The translations under genes were made by a program, and so were the position numbers. Under the pieces are notes generated by a model. The model was not told where the DNA came from. It did not search any database and worked only from the letters and a program-made list of their open reading frames with translations. 47,254 nt of DNA from UBA1413 sp964567485 (GTDB lineage: Bacteria; Bacteroidota; Bacteroidia; Bacteroidales; Prolixibacteraceae), in the NCBI GenBank assembly GCA_964567485.1, contig CAZMMX010000021.1, positions 1-47,254 of the forward strand, written 5' to 3'. Positions 1-8,879 of the stretch are shown here, in pieces. Positions within the stretch are counted from its first letter, which is position 1, and the number at the start of each line of letters is the position of its first letter.

Positions 1-662
1 GTCTCGAACTTGGCATATCCTGCCTTGATGCCGTTTTTGTAATCGTGGTAGAGATTGCATAAACAGGTGCCCAGTTTGCCGCTGCCAGGGCCCGGACCAG
101 TCACCACCACGATGGGTTTTTCAGTGGGAATATATTCATTGGCGCCATATCCTTCGTCACTGACGATTTGCTCTACATTGGCGGGATATCCGGGAAGGGG
201 ATGGTGGACATATACCTTGACGCCGCGCATCTCCAGCTTGTTACGGAAGGCCCGCGCCGGCGCCTGTCCCTCGTAACGCGTGATGACCACCGCACTGATG
301 TCAATGCCCCACTGCCGGAAATCGTCAATGGTCCTGAGAGCATCGGCATCATAGGTGATCCCGAAATCGGCCCTGATCTTTTTCTGTTCGATGGCCCCGG
401 CATGAATGCAGAGGATCACGTCGATCTTATCCTTGAGCAGTTGCAGCAACCTCATCTTTACGTTGGGGTCGAATCCCGGCAATACCCGTGCCGCATGAAA
501 ATCGTGCATAATCTTACCCCCGAATTCGAGGTATAGCTTATCCTGAAAACAATGCACCCTTTCAAGGATGGAAGAGGTCTGTTCCCGGAGGTATTTTTCA
601 TTGTCAAAACCGGAGTGGCGGCTGGATTCCATGATTTTCTGTAATACGTGAGATGATGGCAT
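1..662 (-). CDS. DUF1846 (UPF0371) family protein, C-terminus cut off by window edge
   Basis: The reading frame starts at an ATG at 662 (GGAG lies about 10 nt upstream) and runs off the left edge, giving the first 220 or so residues of a family that is normally about 500 long. Recognisable DUF1846 landmarks are GFDNEKYL near the N-terminus, KLYLEFGGK, HAARVLPGFDPNVK, GITYDADALR, VVITRYEGQ, GVKVYVHHPLPGYPANV, IVSDEGYGANEY and a glycine-rich nucleotide-binding-like loop VVVTGPGPGSGKLGTCL, followed by a GIKAGYAKFET stretch at the edge. The biochemical role of this family is not known to me; the glycine loop suggests nucleotide binding, which is inference. It has no visible operon partner: the next gene on this strand lies upstream at 809-2188, after a hairpin. 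Confidence 0.85.
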   Translation of the reverse strand, partial: MPSSHVLQKIMESSRHSGFDNEKYLREQTSSILERVHCFQDKLYLEFGGKIMHDFHAARVLPGFDPNVKMRLLQLLKDKIDVILCIHAGAIEQKKIRADFGITYDADALRTIDDFRQWGIDISAVVITRYEGQAPARAFRNKLEMRGVKVYVHHPLPGYPANVEQIVSDEGYGANEYIPTEKPIVVVTGPGPGSGKLGTCLCNLYHDYKNGIKAGYAKFE

Positions 663-779
663 TTTCCGGGCTCCAATATTAGTAAAATTTGGCCAGCACA
701 CCCCGCCCGTATAGATATTTTTCGTATATTTATCTACTTCACATTTTATTGGTTAAGGTGAGGTTTGTAAATTTTCAGG

Positions 780-799
780 GGGAGGCTATTGAGCCTCCC
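780..799 (-). terminator. Hairpin just 3' of the amidohydrolase gene
   Basis: An 8-bp stem GGGAGGCT/AGCCTCCC with a 4-nt loop lies 9 nt beyond the stop codon of the minus-strand amidohydrolase. On the minus strand it is followed by a mixed rather than pure T stretch; the T run is on the plus side. It is therefore only a possible terminator. Confidence 0.4.
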
Positions 800-808
800 T
801 TTTGGGTA

Positions 809-2188
809 TCAGACCACATGCCGCAGAAACTCCCGCGGATTTTCGCCGGCGATGATGTCGAAATCATCACCGAAGTATTCCTTGAATTTACGGATGTTGG
901 CATTGAAATTATTCTCAAAGAGGAGCAAAAGGGTGTAATCAGAGCCGAAGAGAATCTTGTGTCTGATCAGAGGATATAGCGGGCTGTTGATCAGCTTGTG
1001 GAGGGTTCTGAATTCGGTGAAGCAGGAGAGGTCGGTAAACACGTGGGTTCTTGTGTCGCGGAGAAGGGCGATGATCCTGCCTGACCAGAGTGAGGAATCC
1101 CCGGGGTTGTCGAGGGCTTTTGACAGTTCGGCGGCCCCTCCGAAGTGGGCCAGGTTCAGGATAAGCCCGGGGTAGTGTGCCACCACTTTTTCCCAGATCA
1201 GGGGATGGTTCAGGGTCATGGCCCTTTCATAAACCCCTTCACTTCCGAAGAAGGAATCTCTGAATTTTACGGTTTCCTCATTGATAGCGACCAGTTTTCC
1301 CTCTTTGTAGATATCGCCGGTGACGACGACACTCTTGGCAAAGGTGGCGAAGCCTCCCAGGGAATTGTGCGCCGTCACGGGAATGCCGTTATCTTCGCAG
1401 AAGGCATAGATGCCGTCGCGGTGACCGTCGTGGCCGAACAGGAGGGGGTCGGTAGGGGAGTAGCCGTTGGGACAGTATAGTTTGATGCCTGTGAAGAGTC
1501 TGCCCCGGCCCACATGTTCCCGGGCATACTCCAGAATTCCCCGGCGTCGCGGATCCACGGCCAGGAAAGGAAAGATACGGTCGTGGTACCGGGGGTTTTC
1601 CTTCATCTCTTCCAGTTGCCTGATCTGTTCCTTCCATCCCCACTCAGAATCGGGGAGAAGGGTGACTGACCTCTCTGCCGCCAGCATGGTCCCGGCAGCT
1701 TCCAGGAACCGCTCCTTCTCCTTTTTATATTTCCCGAGGAGCCTGGCTTCTTCGTCGTCTTCAGGTTTTTCCATGCCGGGAAAGGCCTTTAACCTGGACT
1801 CTACGCTTCTGAAATAGTGGTCGCTCTCTCTCTTGAAATCCCGCGCCGCCGTAGTCTCCGGCGAAGGGACCATTTCGCGGTCGGCTGTGGGGGCAAAACA
1901 CCAGGTCAGGTCAAAGGTGAGCGGGGTGAGAATGAACTCCCCCCGGTATGTTTTATCCAGCACGTCATAGATCGCTGCGGAATTTCTCTTTCCGAAAATT
2001 CTGATGGCATGGGTATATCTGCGGAGTGTACGGATGCTGCTTTTTAACCCGCGGGAAGTGCCGGCTTCCCCCCGGCTTCTCACCCCGTCGATTCCCAATT
2101 GGTTCCTCATCTCCTTCATGAGCCGGTATAGCAGTTCTTTGGCCAGGAAATGTTTGTTGAATAAGTGATTGTGAATGTCGTAGTACAT
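809..2188 (-). CDS. Amidohydrolase-like (TIM-barrel, metal-dependent) protein
   Basis: A 459-residue protein that opens with DIHNHLF, the HxH metal motif on the first strand of amidohydrolase-superfamily barrels. Later landmarks fit the same fold: GIKLYCPNGYSPTDP, a candidate metal-ligand His in IPVTAHNSLGG, LNLAHFGGA in the position of a second conserved His, and ILFGSDYTLL near residue 430 as the C-terminal Asp motif (Amidohydro_2-like). No signal peptide is visible, so it should be cytoplasmic. An insertion between about residues 40 and 200 is rich in charged residues and makes it longer than typical members. The substrate cannot be read from the sequence. It is a single gene, flanked by a hairpin downstream and by the M16 terminator upstream. 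Confidence 0.75.
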   Translation of the reverse strand: MYYDIHNHLFNKHFLAKELLYRLMKEMRNQLGIDGVRSRGEAGTSRGLKSSIRTLRRYTHAIRIFGKRNSAAIYDVLDKTYRGEFILTPLTFDLTWCFAPTADREMVPSPETTAARDFKRESDHYFRSVESRLKAFPGMEKPEDDEEARLLGKYKKEKERFLEAAGTMLAAERSVTLLPDSEWGWKEQIRQLEEMKENPRYHDRIFPFLAVDPRRRGILEYAREHVGRGRLFTGIKLYCPNGYSPTDPLLFGHDGHRDGIYAFCEDNGIPVTAHNSLGGFATFAKSVVVTGDIYKEGKLVAINEETVKFRDSFFGSEGVYERAMTLNHPLIWEKVVAHYPGLILNLAHFGGAAELSKALDNPGDSSLWSGRIIALLRDTRTHVFTDLSCFTEFRTLHKLINSPLYPLIRHKILFGSDYTLLLLFENNFNANIRKFKEYFGDDFDIIAGENPREFLRHVV

Positions 2189-2323
2189 CTTTCTCTTTTT
2201 TTAGGGTGTGTTAAACCGTTCCTGAAGGGAAATTACAGGGAGAATGCACCGGTCATTATCTGATTATCCTGTGTATTAGGATTCTAAATCACATACAAGT
2301 TAGGGAGAAGAGCGCAGATAAAC

Positions 2324-2356
2324 AAAAAAATCCCCGGAATATTTCCGGGGATTTTT
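2324..2356 (-). terminator. Rho-independent terminator of the M16 peptidase gene
   Basis: A 9-bp GC-rich stem TCCCCGGAA/TTCCGGGGA with a 3-nt loop is flanked by seven A on one side and five T on the other, so it can terminate in either direction. It sits 48 nt past the stop of the minus-strand M16 gene. Confidence 0.8.
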
Positions 2357-2403
2357 GGCAGGGAAGGGGCTCCTTACGGAACCCGCTTTTCTGAAACGGT
2401 TTG

Positions 2404-5217
2404 TTATTTGGTCAGAAGCACAGGTTCTCCCAGTCCGGCTTTGGCCATTTCTTTCAGCTGTGTTTCTGCATCGCCGGCTACCACGAAGTAGAGGTTTCCC
2501 GGGCGGATAAGCCGCTGTGCCAGGTCACGGTGTGTTTCCGGAGTGAGGGCACGGATAAACTCTTCCTCGGTCCTGACATAATCGAAGGGTTTATTGTAGC
2601 CGCTGATGTCAGAGAGCATGCTGAGTTTGGCCCTGAGGGTTTCGAAATTGAGAGCGTTGGACTTGATCAGGGCGTTTTTGGTGAACTGGAGGTCTTCGGC
2701 AGAAATGGAACGCAGGTATTTCTCCATCTCATTTTTGAAGATCTCCACCGATTCCAGGGTGGCCGTGGAGCGCACGCTCGAGGAGGCTATGAATTCTCCG
2801 TAGTTCTTCTCCCCGGAAAAGGAGGATCGGGCGCCGTAGGTGAATCCTTTTTCTTCGCGGAGGATCAGGTTCAGGATGCCGTTAAAGGAGCCTCCGAGTT
2901 TATAGTTGACCACGGTGGCGGGGAAGAAATCGGGGCTGGTCCGCGGCATGGCGGGGCCGCCGATCTGGATGACCGACTGTTTGGCCCCCGGAATGTCGAC
3001 GAAGTAAATCTTCGACGCTGCCGGTGGTTCGGGAAGGGTCACCGCAGGAATGCTCACCGGAAAGGGTTTCCACTGCTTTACCAGGTTTTTGGCGGCTTTT
3101 CTGACCTCTTTGGCAGAGGCGTCGCCGGCGATATTCAGGGAGGCTACCGACGGTGAGAAGGCCTTTTTGTAATAGGCTTTCAGGTCGTCGAGGGTGATGG
3201 AAGCCACCGATTCGGGGGTTCCCTCGACGTCACTGGCCAGGGGATGGCCTTCGCCGTAAACCAGTTTTTTAAAGGCGGTATTGGCGAGGTAGGAAGGGTT
3301 GGCGGCATTTCGGCGCAGGTTGTTGATCATCCTGGTTTTTACCAGGGTAAACTGCTGTTCATCCCATCGTGGTTCCAGGATGATCTCTTCGACCAGGGCC
3401 ATGGTTTTCGCCAGGTTACGGGCCAGGGTGTTCACGCTGATGGTGATGTCTTCGGTTCCTGCATCCACGGAAATGCGGGCTCCCAGCAGGTCAATGACCT
3501 CTTCGAGCTCCTCGGGGGTACGCAGGCGGGTCCCTTCAGTCATCATGGCTGCCACGAAAGCCGCCACTCCCGGTTTATCGGCAGGGTCGAGCAGATGACC
3601 CCCCTCGAGCGTCAGGGTGTAGTTGACCAGCGGAAGCTCTTTGTTGTCGATACCATGGAGTCTGATGCCGTTGGCCAGACTGCCCTCCCATATGCGGGGA
3701 AGTGTGACCACAGGGTCAGGTCCTGCAGCAGGCTCCACAGAACGGTCGATCACGGAAGGGGTGCGCACCACCTTCTCCGTGGCTACCGAGGGATCCAGTT
3801 TTACCTCGGCAGCTTCCGTGACCTTTTCTTCAACCACCCCAGCCTTAACGGAACCCTCAGCGATCAGTCCCGCCTCTCCCTTGGGAACAAAGGAGGTGGC
3901 GATGTAGGGCTGGTTTTTGACATATTTTTCGTAGACCCTCATGACATCACTGGCCGTTACCGCCTGTATGTTGGCCAGGTCACGGGTGATGAACCCCGGG
4001 TCTCCGGCATATTCGTTGTAGCGTGCCAGCTGGAATGACTTGCTCAGCACAGAGCTGACCTGGTTGTAAAAGGAGGTTTCCAGGGAGGCCTTGATTCTTT
4101 CGATATCATTCTCTGCGATGCCCTCCTTTTCGAAAAGGGCGAAGCCTTCAAAGATGGCCTTTTCCACCTCTGCCAGGCTGACGCCGCTGTTGGCAGTGAC
4201 CGAGATTTGGAAGCGGCCGGCGAGTTCCTGGGCGCTGTTGTAAGCCCCCACCCGCGAGGTGAGCTGTTTGTCGCGGACCAACACCTTATACAGGGGGGCC
4301 TTTTTGCCGTTGCTCAGCAGCTGTCCCAGGAAACTCAGGGCATAGCTGTCGGCGGTGTACTGCTCAGGCGTGGCCCACGCCATGGTGAGCTGACCGGTGG
4401 TGGCGAAGTTGTCTTCGTGGTAGAATTTTTTGGTACTGGGAAGGGTCACCGGCACGGGCTTCATGTCTTCGACGTTGTTGCCGCGGGGAATCTCACCGAA
4501 ATAACGCTCCACCATGCCTTTGATGCCGGCAGGGTCGAAATCGCCGGCGATCACCAGGGTGGCATTGTTGGGGACATACCACGAGGCGTGGAATTCCTTT
4601 ACGTCTTCAATGGTGGCGTTGAGGAGATCCTTCATCTCGCCGATCACCTGCCAGCTGTAAGGGTGACCCTCGGGATAGAAATTCCGGTCCATGACATATC
4701 CGGCATGACCATATGGCCGGTTGTCGTAATTCTGCCGTTTTTCATTCTGGACCACGTTCTGCTGGTTGGCGAAAGCCTCCCTGGTCACCGTGTTGATGAG
4801 GTAGCCCATGCGGTCGGCCTCCATCCAGAGGACCATTTCCACGGCATTTTTGGGGACCACCTCATAGTAAACGGTGCCGTCTTTGTTGGTGCCTCCGTTC
4901 AGGGTCCCCCCGGCATTCTGAATCTTGCGGAAAAACTGGTCCTGTGGAACATTCTCCGACTCCTGGAACATCATATGCTCAAAGAGGTGGGCAAATCCCG
5001 TTTTGCCGGGTTTTTCACGGTTCGAACCCACGTGGTACTGGATGGCCACTGCCACTATAGGATCCGATTTGTCCTGGTGAAGAATCACATCCAACCCGTT
5101 CGGCAGGGTATACTTCTCGTACTCCACGCTGAAGCGTTCCCCGGCCATCAAACCAGAAGAGGTAGTTGCAAAAAGCAGTAACAGGGGTAAAGCCATAAAC
5201 CGTTTTTTTGTTTTCAT
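2404..5217 (-). CDS. M16 family zinc metallopeptidase, two fused pitrilysin-like domains
   Basis: A secreted M16 (insulinase/pitrilysin-like) protease of about 937 residues. The zinc motif HLFEH (HxxEH) lies about 80 residues in, and a downstream glutamate in VVQNEKRQN about 78 residues later fits the third ligand. The N-terminal active domain is followed by an M16C-like domain, then from about residue 500 a second, inactive-type M16 half (GIRLHGIDNKELPLVNYTL, later NLRRNAANPSYLANTAF) with no HxxEH, the usual one-chain clam-shell layout. I chose the internal ATG at 5217 because MKTKKRFMALPLLLLF is a standard signal peptide; an ATG at 5238 would add seven polar residues. It probably acts in the periplasm on peptides. 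It is monocistronic with its own terminator. Confidence 0.9.
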   Translation of the reverse strand: MKTKKRFMALPLLLLFATTSSGLMAGERFSVEYEKYTLPNGLDVILHQDKSDPIVAVAIQYHVGSNREKPGKTGFAHLFEHMMFQESENVPQDQFFRKIQNAGGTLNGGTNKDGTVYYEVVPKNAVEMVLWMEADRMGYLINTVTREAFANQQNVVQNEKRQNYDNRPYGHAGYVMDRNFYPEGHPYSWQVIGEMKDLLNATIEDVKEFHASWYVPNNATLVIAGDFDPAGIKGMVERYFGEIPRGNNVEDMKPVPVTLPSTKKFYHEDNFATTGQLTMAWATPEQYTADSYALSFLGQLLSNGKKAPLYKVLVRDKQLTSRVGAYNSAQELAGRFQISVTANSGVSLAEVEKAIFEGFALFEKEGIAENDIERIKASLETSFYNQVSSVLSKSFQLARYNEYAGDPGFITRDLANIQAVTASDVMRVYEKYVKNQPYIATSFVPKGEAGLIAEGSVKAGVVEEKVTEAAEVKLDPSVATEKVVRTPSVIDRSVEPAAGPDPVVTLPRIWEGSLANGIRLHGIDNKELPLVNYTLTLEGGHLLDPADKPGVAAFVAAMMTEGTRLRTPEELEEVIDLLGARISVDAGTEDITISVNTLARNLAKTMALVEEIILEPRWDEQQFTLVKTRMINNLRRNAANPSYLANTAFKKLVYGEGHPLASDVEGTPESVASITLDDLKAYYKKAFSPSVASLNIAGDASAKEVRKAAKNLVKQWKPFPVSIPAVTLPEPPAASKIYFVDIPGAKQSVIQIGGPAMPRTSPDFFPATVVNYKLGGSFNGILNLILREEKGFTYGARSSFSGEKNYGEFIASSSVRSTATLESVEIFKNEMEKYLRSISAEDLQFTKNALIKSNALNFETLRAKLSMLSDISGYNKPFDYVRTEEEFIRALTPETHRDLAQRLIRPGNLYFVVAGDAETQLKEMAKAGLGEPVLLTK

Positions 5218-5329
5218 GCGTTTGAAATCTTGAGTCATTATGTTTTATGGCCTAAAAATACGATATTTTCAGAGAAACAGAGAGGGGGAGTGAACCATTT
5301 CGGGTGTTGGCCGTTTCAGAGAAAAAAAT

Positions 5330-5560
5330 ATGAAGAGGTTTATTACACGACATAAATGGGCCCTGACGGGTTTACTGGCAGGGGCGGTTGCCGGATTTCT
5401 CTATTGGCGTTTTGTGGGCTGTACCTTGGGCAGCTGTCCCATACAGTCGGTCTGGTATTGGAGTACGCTCTGGGGTGCTGCGGCAGGATACCTGGTGGGT
5501 GATTTTGTGCAGGACCTGATCAACCGTCGCAAAAAAAAGAAAGATGTTGGGGAAGTTTGA
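5330..5560 (+). CDS. DUF6132 family small membrane protein
   Basis: A 76-residue protein with two predicted membrane segments (about residues 11-27 and 42-60), a Cys-containing linker GCTLGSCPI between them and a Lys/Arg-rich tail. This matches the small DUF6132 proteins of Bacteroidota. Its last 17 bases overlap the thioredoxin gene in another frame, so the two are probably translated together. The two linker cysteines beside a thioredoxin gene suggest a redox link, but that is inference from position only. Confidence 0.75.
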   Translation: MKRFITRHKWALTGLLAGAVAGFLYWRFVGCTLGSCPIQSVWYWSTLWGAAAGYLVGDFVQDLINRRKKKKDVGEV

Positions 5561-5855
5561 ACATATCATCAACTCGGAGAAGCCGGTGTTGGTAGATTTC
5601 TACGCCGAGTGGTGCGGACCGTGCAAGGCCATGACGCCCATTCTGAAGCAGGTCAAGGAATCGCTCCGTGAGAATGTGCGCATCATCAAGGTCGATGTGG
5701 ACCACAACCCCTCCATTGCCGGCAGATACGGCATCCGCAGCGTGCCCACGCTGATGATGTTCCATCGCGGCCAGACTCTGTGGTCGGCTTCGGGGGTGCG
5801 CCCTGCCGACGAGATCAGAAGGGTGGTCGAGCAGGCCTTGAATGCCGCCGTGTAG
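5544..5855 (+). CDS. trxA: Thioredoxin
   Basis: A 103-residue thioredoxin with the active site WCGPC at residues 23-27, preceded by VLVDFYAEW, and the conserved cis-proline segment RSVPTLMMF about 45 residues later. There is no signal peptide, so it is a cytoplasmic disulfide reductant. The length is typical. The start ATG lies within the upstream DUF6132 gene, indicating a two-gene operon. Its 3' end converges on the cytidylate-kinase-like gene with 34 bp between them. Confidence 0.92.
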   Translation: MLGKFEHIINSEKPVLVDFYAEWCGPCKAMTPILKQVKESLRENVRIIKVDVDHNPSIAGRYGIRSVPTLMMFHRGQTLWSASGVRPADEIRRVVEQALNAAV

Positions 5856-5856
5856 G

Positions 5857-5883
5857 AAAAACGGCCCGAAGAGGGCCTCTTCG
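5857..5883 (-). terminator. Hairpin with T tract between convergent genes
   Basis: On the minus strand the arms CGAAGAG/CTCTTCG (or the alternative GGCCC/GGGCC) are followed by GTTTTT, just past the stop of the cytidylate-kinase-like gene. It has no good T tract on the plus strand. Confidence 0.5.
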
Positions 5884-5889
5884 TGATCG

Positions 5890-6633
5890 TCAGAAAAAGT
5901 TGATTTTCTGCTTGTATCCTTCCAGTATTTTCTTCTCTTCGATGGCCAGCATGATCACGTCAACGAGCATTTCATTAGTGAAATGAGATCGGTTGAAGGT
6001 GATATCGAAGATTTCGGGTTCGTCGGGAGTTCCCTGCATGACCATATGACGGTAGGCATACCGTTCTTTCTCGACCCGGTCGATAAACCTGACCGACTCC
6101 TCGCGGGTCCAGCTATTTTTGTTCATGATGCTGATGATGCGGTCTTCGAGGGGGGCTACCATCCTGATGTGCAGGGCGTTGCGGATATCGGCGGCGATGA
6201 CGTTGCTGGCCCGCCCCACGATAATGCAAAAGCCGTCTTCGGCGAAACTCCTGATCACATCGACCACGGTCTTCCTTATTTTTTTGTCGCTTTTGTACCT
6301 TTTCTCCCCGAAGGCATTGAGGATTTCGTCAAAGGTGGTGCGGTCGGTCTGCCTGAATATTTTGGCCACCCTTTCGGGGGCGAGGTCCAGTTCTTTGGCA
6401 CTATGGGACAGGATCTCCTTGCTTACGACTTTCCACCCCTCAAAGAAGGTGGTCTTGTTGAGCCTTTCCTCCAGGGCATAGGCCAACTCAAGTCCCGAAC
6501 ATCCCACCTCACGTGAAATCGTGATTACCGGACCCGGCGGCTTGTCCACCTCGATGCGGGGAGCCCCCAGGGTCAGCCGTTTATTGAGATAGGTTATCAG
6601 TGTGTTTCCCATGGTGACGAAGGTTTTTATCAT
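5890..6633 (-). CDS. Cytidylate kinase-like family protein
   Basis: A 247-residue protein of the cytidylate-kinase-like P-loop family. The conserved ITISREVGCSG loop lies near residue 36, followed by ELAYALEERL, and a second conserved stretch CIIVGRASNVIAADIRNALH at about 140-160 matches the family's GRG/N-V-L-H region. The C-terminal FNRSHFTNEMLVDVIMLAIE segment is also characteristic. The family is found near metabolic genes in Bacteroidota, and its true substrate is not established; it should not be called Cmk. An in-frame ATG at 6612 is an alternative start. It is a single gene, convergent with thioredoxin. Confidence 0.8.
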   Translation of the reverse strand: MIKTFVTMGNTLITYLNKRLTLGAPRIEVDKPPGPVITISREVGCSGLELAYALEERLNKTTFFEGWKVVSKEILSHSAKELDLAPERVAKIFRQTDRTTFDEILNAFGEKRYKSDKKIRKTVVDVIRSFAEDGFCIIVGRASNVIAADIRNALHIRMVAPLEDRIISIMNKNSWTREESVRFIDRVEKERYAYRHMVMQGTPDEPEIFDITFNRSHFTNEMLVDVIMLAIEEKKILEGYKQKINFF

Positions 6634-6790
6634 TTATTACGCAAAATTTTTCCCGGGGGTTCCCTTTCCGGAGACGAAAAATTTATGTTATTTTTTGAAC
6701 ATTCCCCAAAATGTGACGAATTTTCCCGACCCCTTGTTTAGCCCGGCAAAAACCGCTAATTTCGGGATTTATTCTTAAAAGATACATCTT

Positions 6791-8185
6791 ATGTTTGCAA
6801 AAGAAATCTATATCAACCGCCGGAAGAGGCTGGCGGAAAAGATGGAAAACTGCCTGATCCTGATCCTGGGAAACGGTGAATCGCCCATGAATTATCCCGA
6901 TAATACCTATCATTACCGGCAGGACAGTAACTTCCTCTATTTTTTCGGTCTCGATCATCCCGGACTTGCCGGGGTCATTGATGGTGCCAGTGGGGAGGAG
7001 ATGATTTTCGGCAATGACGTCGATATCGACGACATCATATGGATGGGGCCCCAAGAGAGTATGGCTTCCCGCGCGGCACAGGTGGGCGTGGCCACGACCC
7101 GGCCTTTTGACCGTTTGGGAGAGGTGCTCGCCCAAGCCATCAGGCAGGGGCGGAAGATCCATTTTCTGCCCCAGTACCGTGGCGAAAACAAAATCCTCCT
7201 ACAAGAGCTCACTGGCATGGAGATAGACCGCCAGTTGGCCGGGGCTTCCCTGGAGCTGATTCAGGCGGTGGTAGCCCTCAGGTCAGTAAAGGAAGAGGGG
7301 GAAATTGCGGAGATTGAGAAAGCCTGTGCCACGGGATACAAAATGCATGTCAAGGCCATGAAGATGGCAAAGCCCGGAGTGTGGGAACAGAAAATCGCCG
7401 GGCGCATTGAAGGAATCGCCGCCTCGGGGGGGAATTACATCTCTTTTCCCATTATCCTCTCGCAGAACGGCGACACCCTGCACAACCACGACCACTCCCA
7501 GATCCTGGAAAAGGGAAGGCTGATGATCGTCGATGCCGGCGCCGAATCGCCGCTCCACTATGCTTCGGACTTCACGCGTACCACCCCCGTAGGTGGGGAA
7601 TTCACACGGAAGCAGCGTGATATCTATGACATCGTTCTGGCTGCCAATAACAAAGCCACCGAACTGATCCGGCCCGGGGTGACCTACCTGTCGGTCCACC
7701 TGGAAGTGGCCATGGTGATAGCCTCAGGACTCAAAGAGGTGGGGTTGATGAAAGGCGACGTTGCGGAAGCCGTGGCCGCTGGAGCTCATGCTCTTTTCTT
7801 CCCGCACGGATTGGGACATATGATGGGACTCGATGTGCATGATATGGAAGACCTCGGACAGATTTACGTCGGCTACGATGACGAAATCAGGCCTTCATCG
7901 CAATTCGGCACCCGCTCCCTCAGGCTCGGCAGACGTCTCCAACCGGGATTCGTCCTTACCAATGAGCCGGGAGTCTATTTCATTCCCGCTCTGATCGACA
8001 AATGGCGCAGCGAAAAACTCCATACCCAGTTTATCAACTATGATGTGGCCGAACAATATAAAGGATTCGGCGGAATCAGGCTTGAGGATGATATCCTGGT
8101 TACTCCCCAGGGAGCCCGCATCTTGGGGAAACGCATACCCATCGATCCTGATGAGGTGTCGGAAATCGCCTCTGGAAAGAAATAA
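6791..8185 (+). CDS. Xaa-Pro aminopeptidase-like M24 metallopeptidase
   Basis: A 464-residue aminopeptidase P family enzyme that removes N-terminal residues preceding proline. The N-terminal AMP_N domain (YHYRQDSNFLYFFGLDHPG) precedes a pita-bread M24 catalytic domain in which all five metal ligands are visible: Asp248 (VDAGAE), Asp260 (SDFTRT), His343 (GLGHMMG), Glu392 (NEPGVY) and Glu432 (RLEDD). There is no signal peptide, so it is probably cytoplasmic. The gene stands alone, divergent from the cytidylate-kinase-like gene and convergent with the phosphatase-like gene, with only 18 bp between the stops. Confidence 0.92.
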   Translation: MFAKEIYINRRKRLAEKMENCLILILGNGESPMNYPDNTYHYRQDSNFLYFFGLDHPGLAGVIDGASGEEMIFGNDVDIDDIIWMGPQESMASRAAQVGVATTRPFDRLGEVLAQAIRQGRKIHFLPQYRGENKILLQELTGMEIDRQLAGASLELIQAVVALRSVKEEGEIAEIEKACATGYKMHVKAMKMAKPGVWEQKIAGRIEGIAASGGNYISFPIILSQNGDTLHNHDHSQILEKGRLMIVDAGAESPLHYASDFTRTTPVGGEFTRKQRDIYDIVLAANNKATELIRPGVTYLSVHLEVAMVIASGLKEVGLMKGDVAEAVAAGAHALFFPHGLGHMMGLDVHDMEDLGQIYVGYDDEIRPSSQFGTRSLRLGRRLQPGFVLTNEPGVYFIPALIDKWRSEKLHTQFINYDVAEQYKGFGGIRLEDDILVTPQGARILGKRIPIDPDEVSEIASGKK

Positions 8186-8203
8186 CACCCGACTGCTGCT
8201 ACG

Positions 8204-8653
8204 TTATGCGGAGGAGGCTTTCTCCTTTTCCATCTGTATTTTAACAATCCTGTTGTAGAAATAGTCCAGCTCCACAAAGATCTCGTCACGGATTTCCCGG
8301 CAGAGATCTTTGATTTTTTGGGGGTTACGGGTGTTCTTAAAGGGATTGACAAATCCCAGGTGCATTTTCCTTTTAGCCCTGACTTTCGGCAAATTCAACT
8401 CCTCAGGAGTTCCGTCGCCCACGGTGATCAGGAAATCAAACTCCATGTCAGCATACTTCTCAAACTTCTCGGGTTTTTTCTCCTCTATTTTAATGCCGAT
8501 TTCCGCCATCACCTCAATGGCGATAGGTTCAATGTGCGTGACCGGTTTCAGTCCGGCAGAATATATCTCGAGCTTCCCATCCATGTGCCGGAGAATGGAT
8601 TCGGCGATTTGAGAGCGGCAGGAATTGCTTTGGCTCAGGAAAAGAATCTTCAT
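8204..8653 (-). CDS. Low-molecular-weight phosphatase/ArsC-fold protein lacking catalytic residues
   Basis: A 149-residue protein that aligns along its length with thioredoxin-linked arsenate reductases and low-molecular-weight tyrosine phosphatases. It opens with ILFLSQSNSCRSQIAES where active members have a Cys-x5-Arg loop. The nucleophilic Cys is Ser7 here, while the loop Asn10, Ser11 and Arg13 remain. The general-acid segment GFDDP of ArsC is GFVNP (Asn103). The two relay cysteines of the Bacillus-type ArsC are also absent (ITVGDGTPEELN). The fold and the oxyanion loop are kept, so it may bind phosphate- or arsenate-like groups without turning them over. Calling it an arsenate reductase would be misleading. 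No ars genes are nearby. Confidence 0.8.
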   Translation of the reverse strand: MKILFLSQSNSCRSQIAESILRHMDGKLEIYSAGLKPVTHIEPIAIEVMAEIGIKIEEKKPEKFEKYADMEFDFLITVGDGTPEELNLPKVRAKRKMHLGFVNPFKNTRNPQKIKDLCREIRDEIFVELDYFYNRIVKIQMEKEKASSA

Positions 8654-8805
8654 AGTCTGGTCGTAGTTGATTGAGGCTCAAAATTTACGAAAAATGGATT
8701 ACTCTGGAAAACGAATAATAAAAAAAACATTATAAATGTGTTGTAGAAATGGTAGGGGCATTGACAGAGCGGCCAAAAAATGTAAATTTATCAGAAAACT
8801 TTGAG

Positions 8806-8813
8806 TATTTTTG
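8806..8813 (+). promoter_or_regulatory. -7 promoter box (TATTTTTG) upstream of the DUF349 operon
   Basis: An exact match to the Bacteroidota -7 consensus TAnnTTTG lies 67 nt before the DUF349 start codon. No clear TTG -33 box is seen at the usual spacing. Confidence 0.45.
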
Positions 8814-8879
8814 CGCAATAATCTATTTTCGTGCAATCTTGGCAATATTGAGATATCTTGCCGGTAAAACAAATAGTAC

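Noticed and set aside
4207..5181. Plus-strand open frame of 324 codons opposite the M16 peptidase
   Set aside because: It lies over the conserved HxxEH region and has no recognisable domain.
8204..8653. Annotation as arsenate reductase
   Set aside because: The nucleophilic Cys, relay cysteines and general acid are missing.
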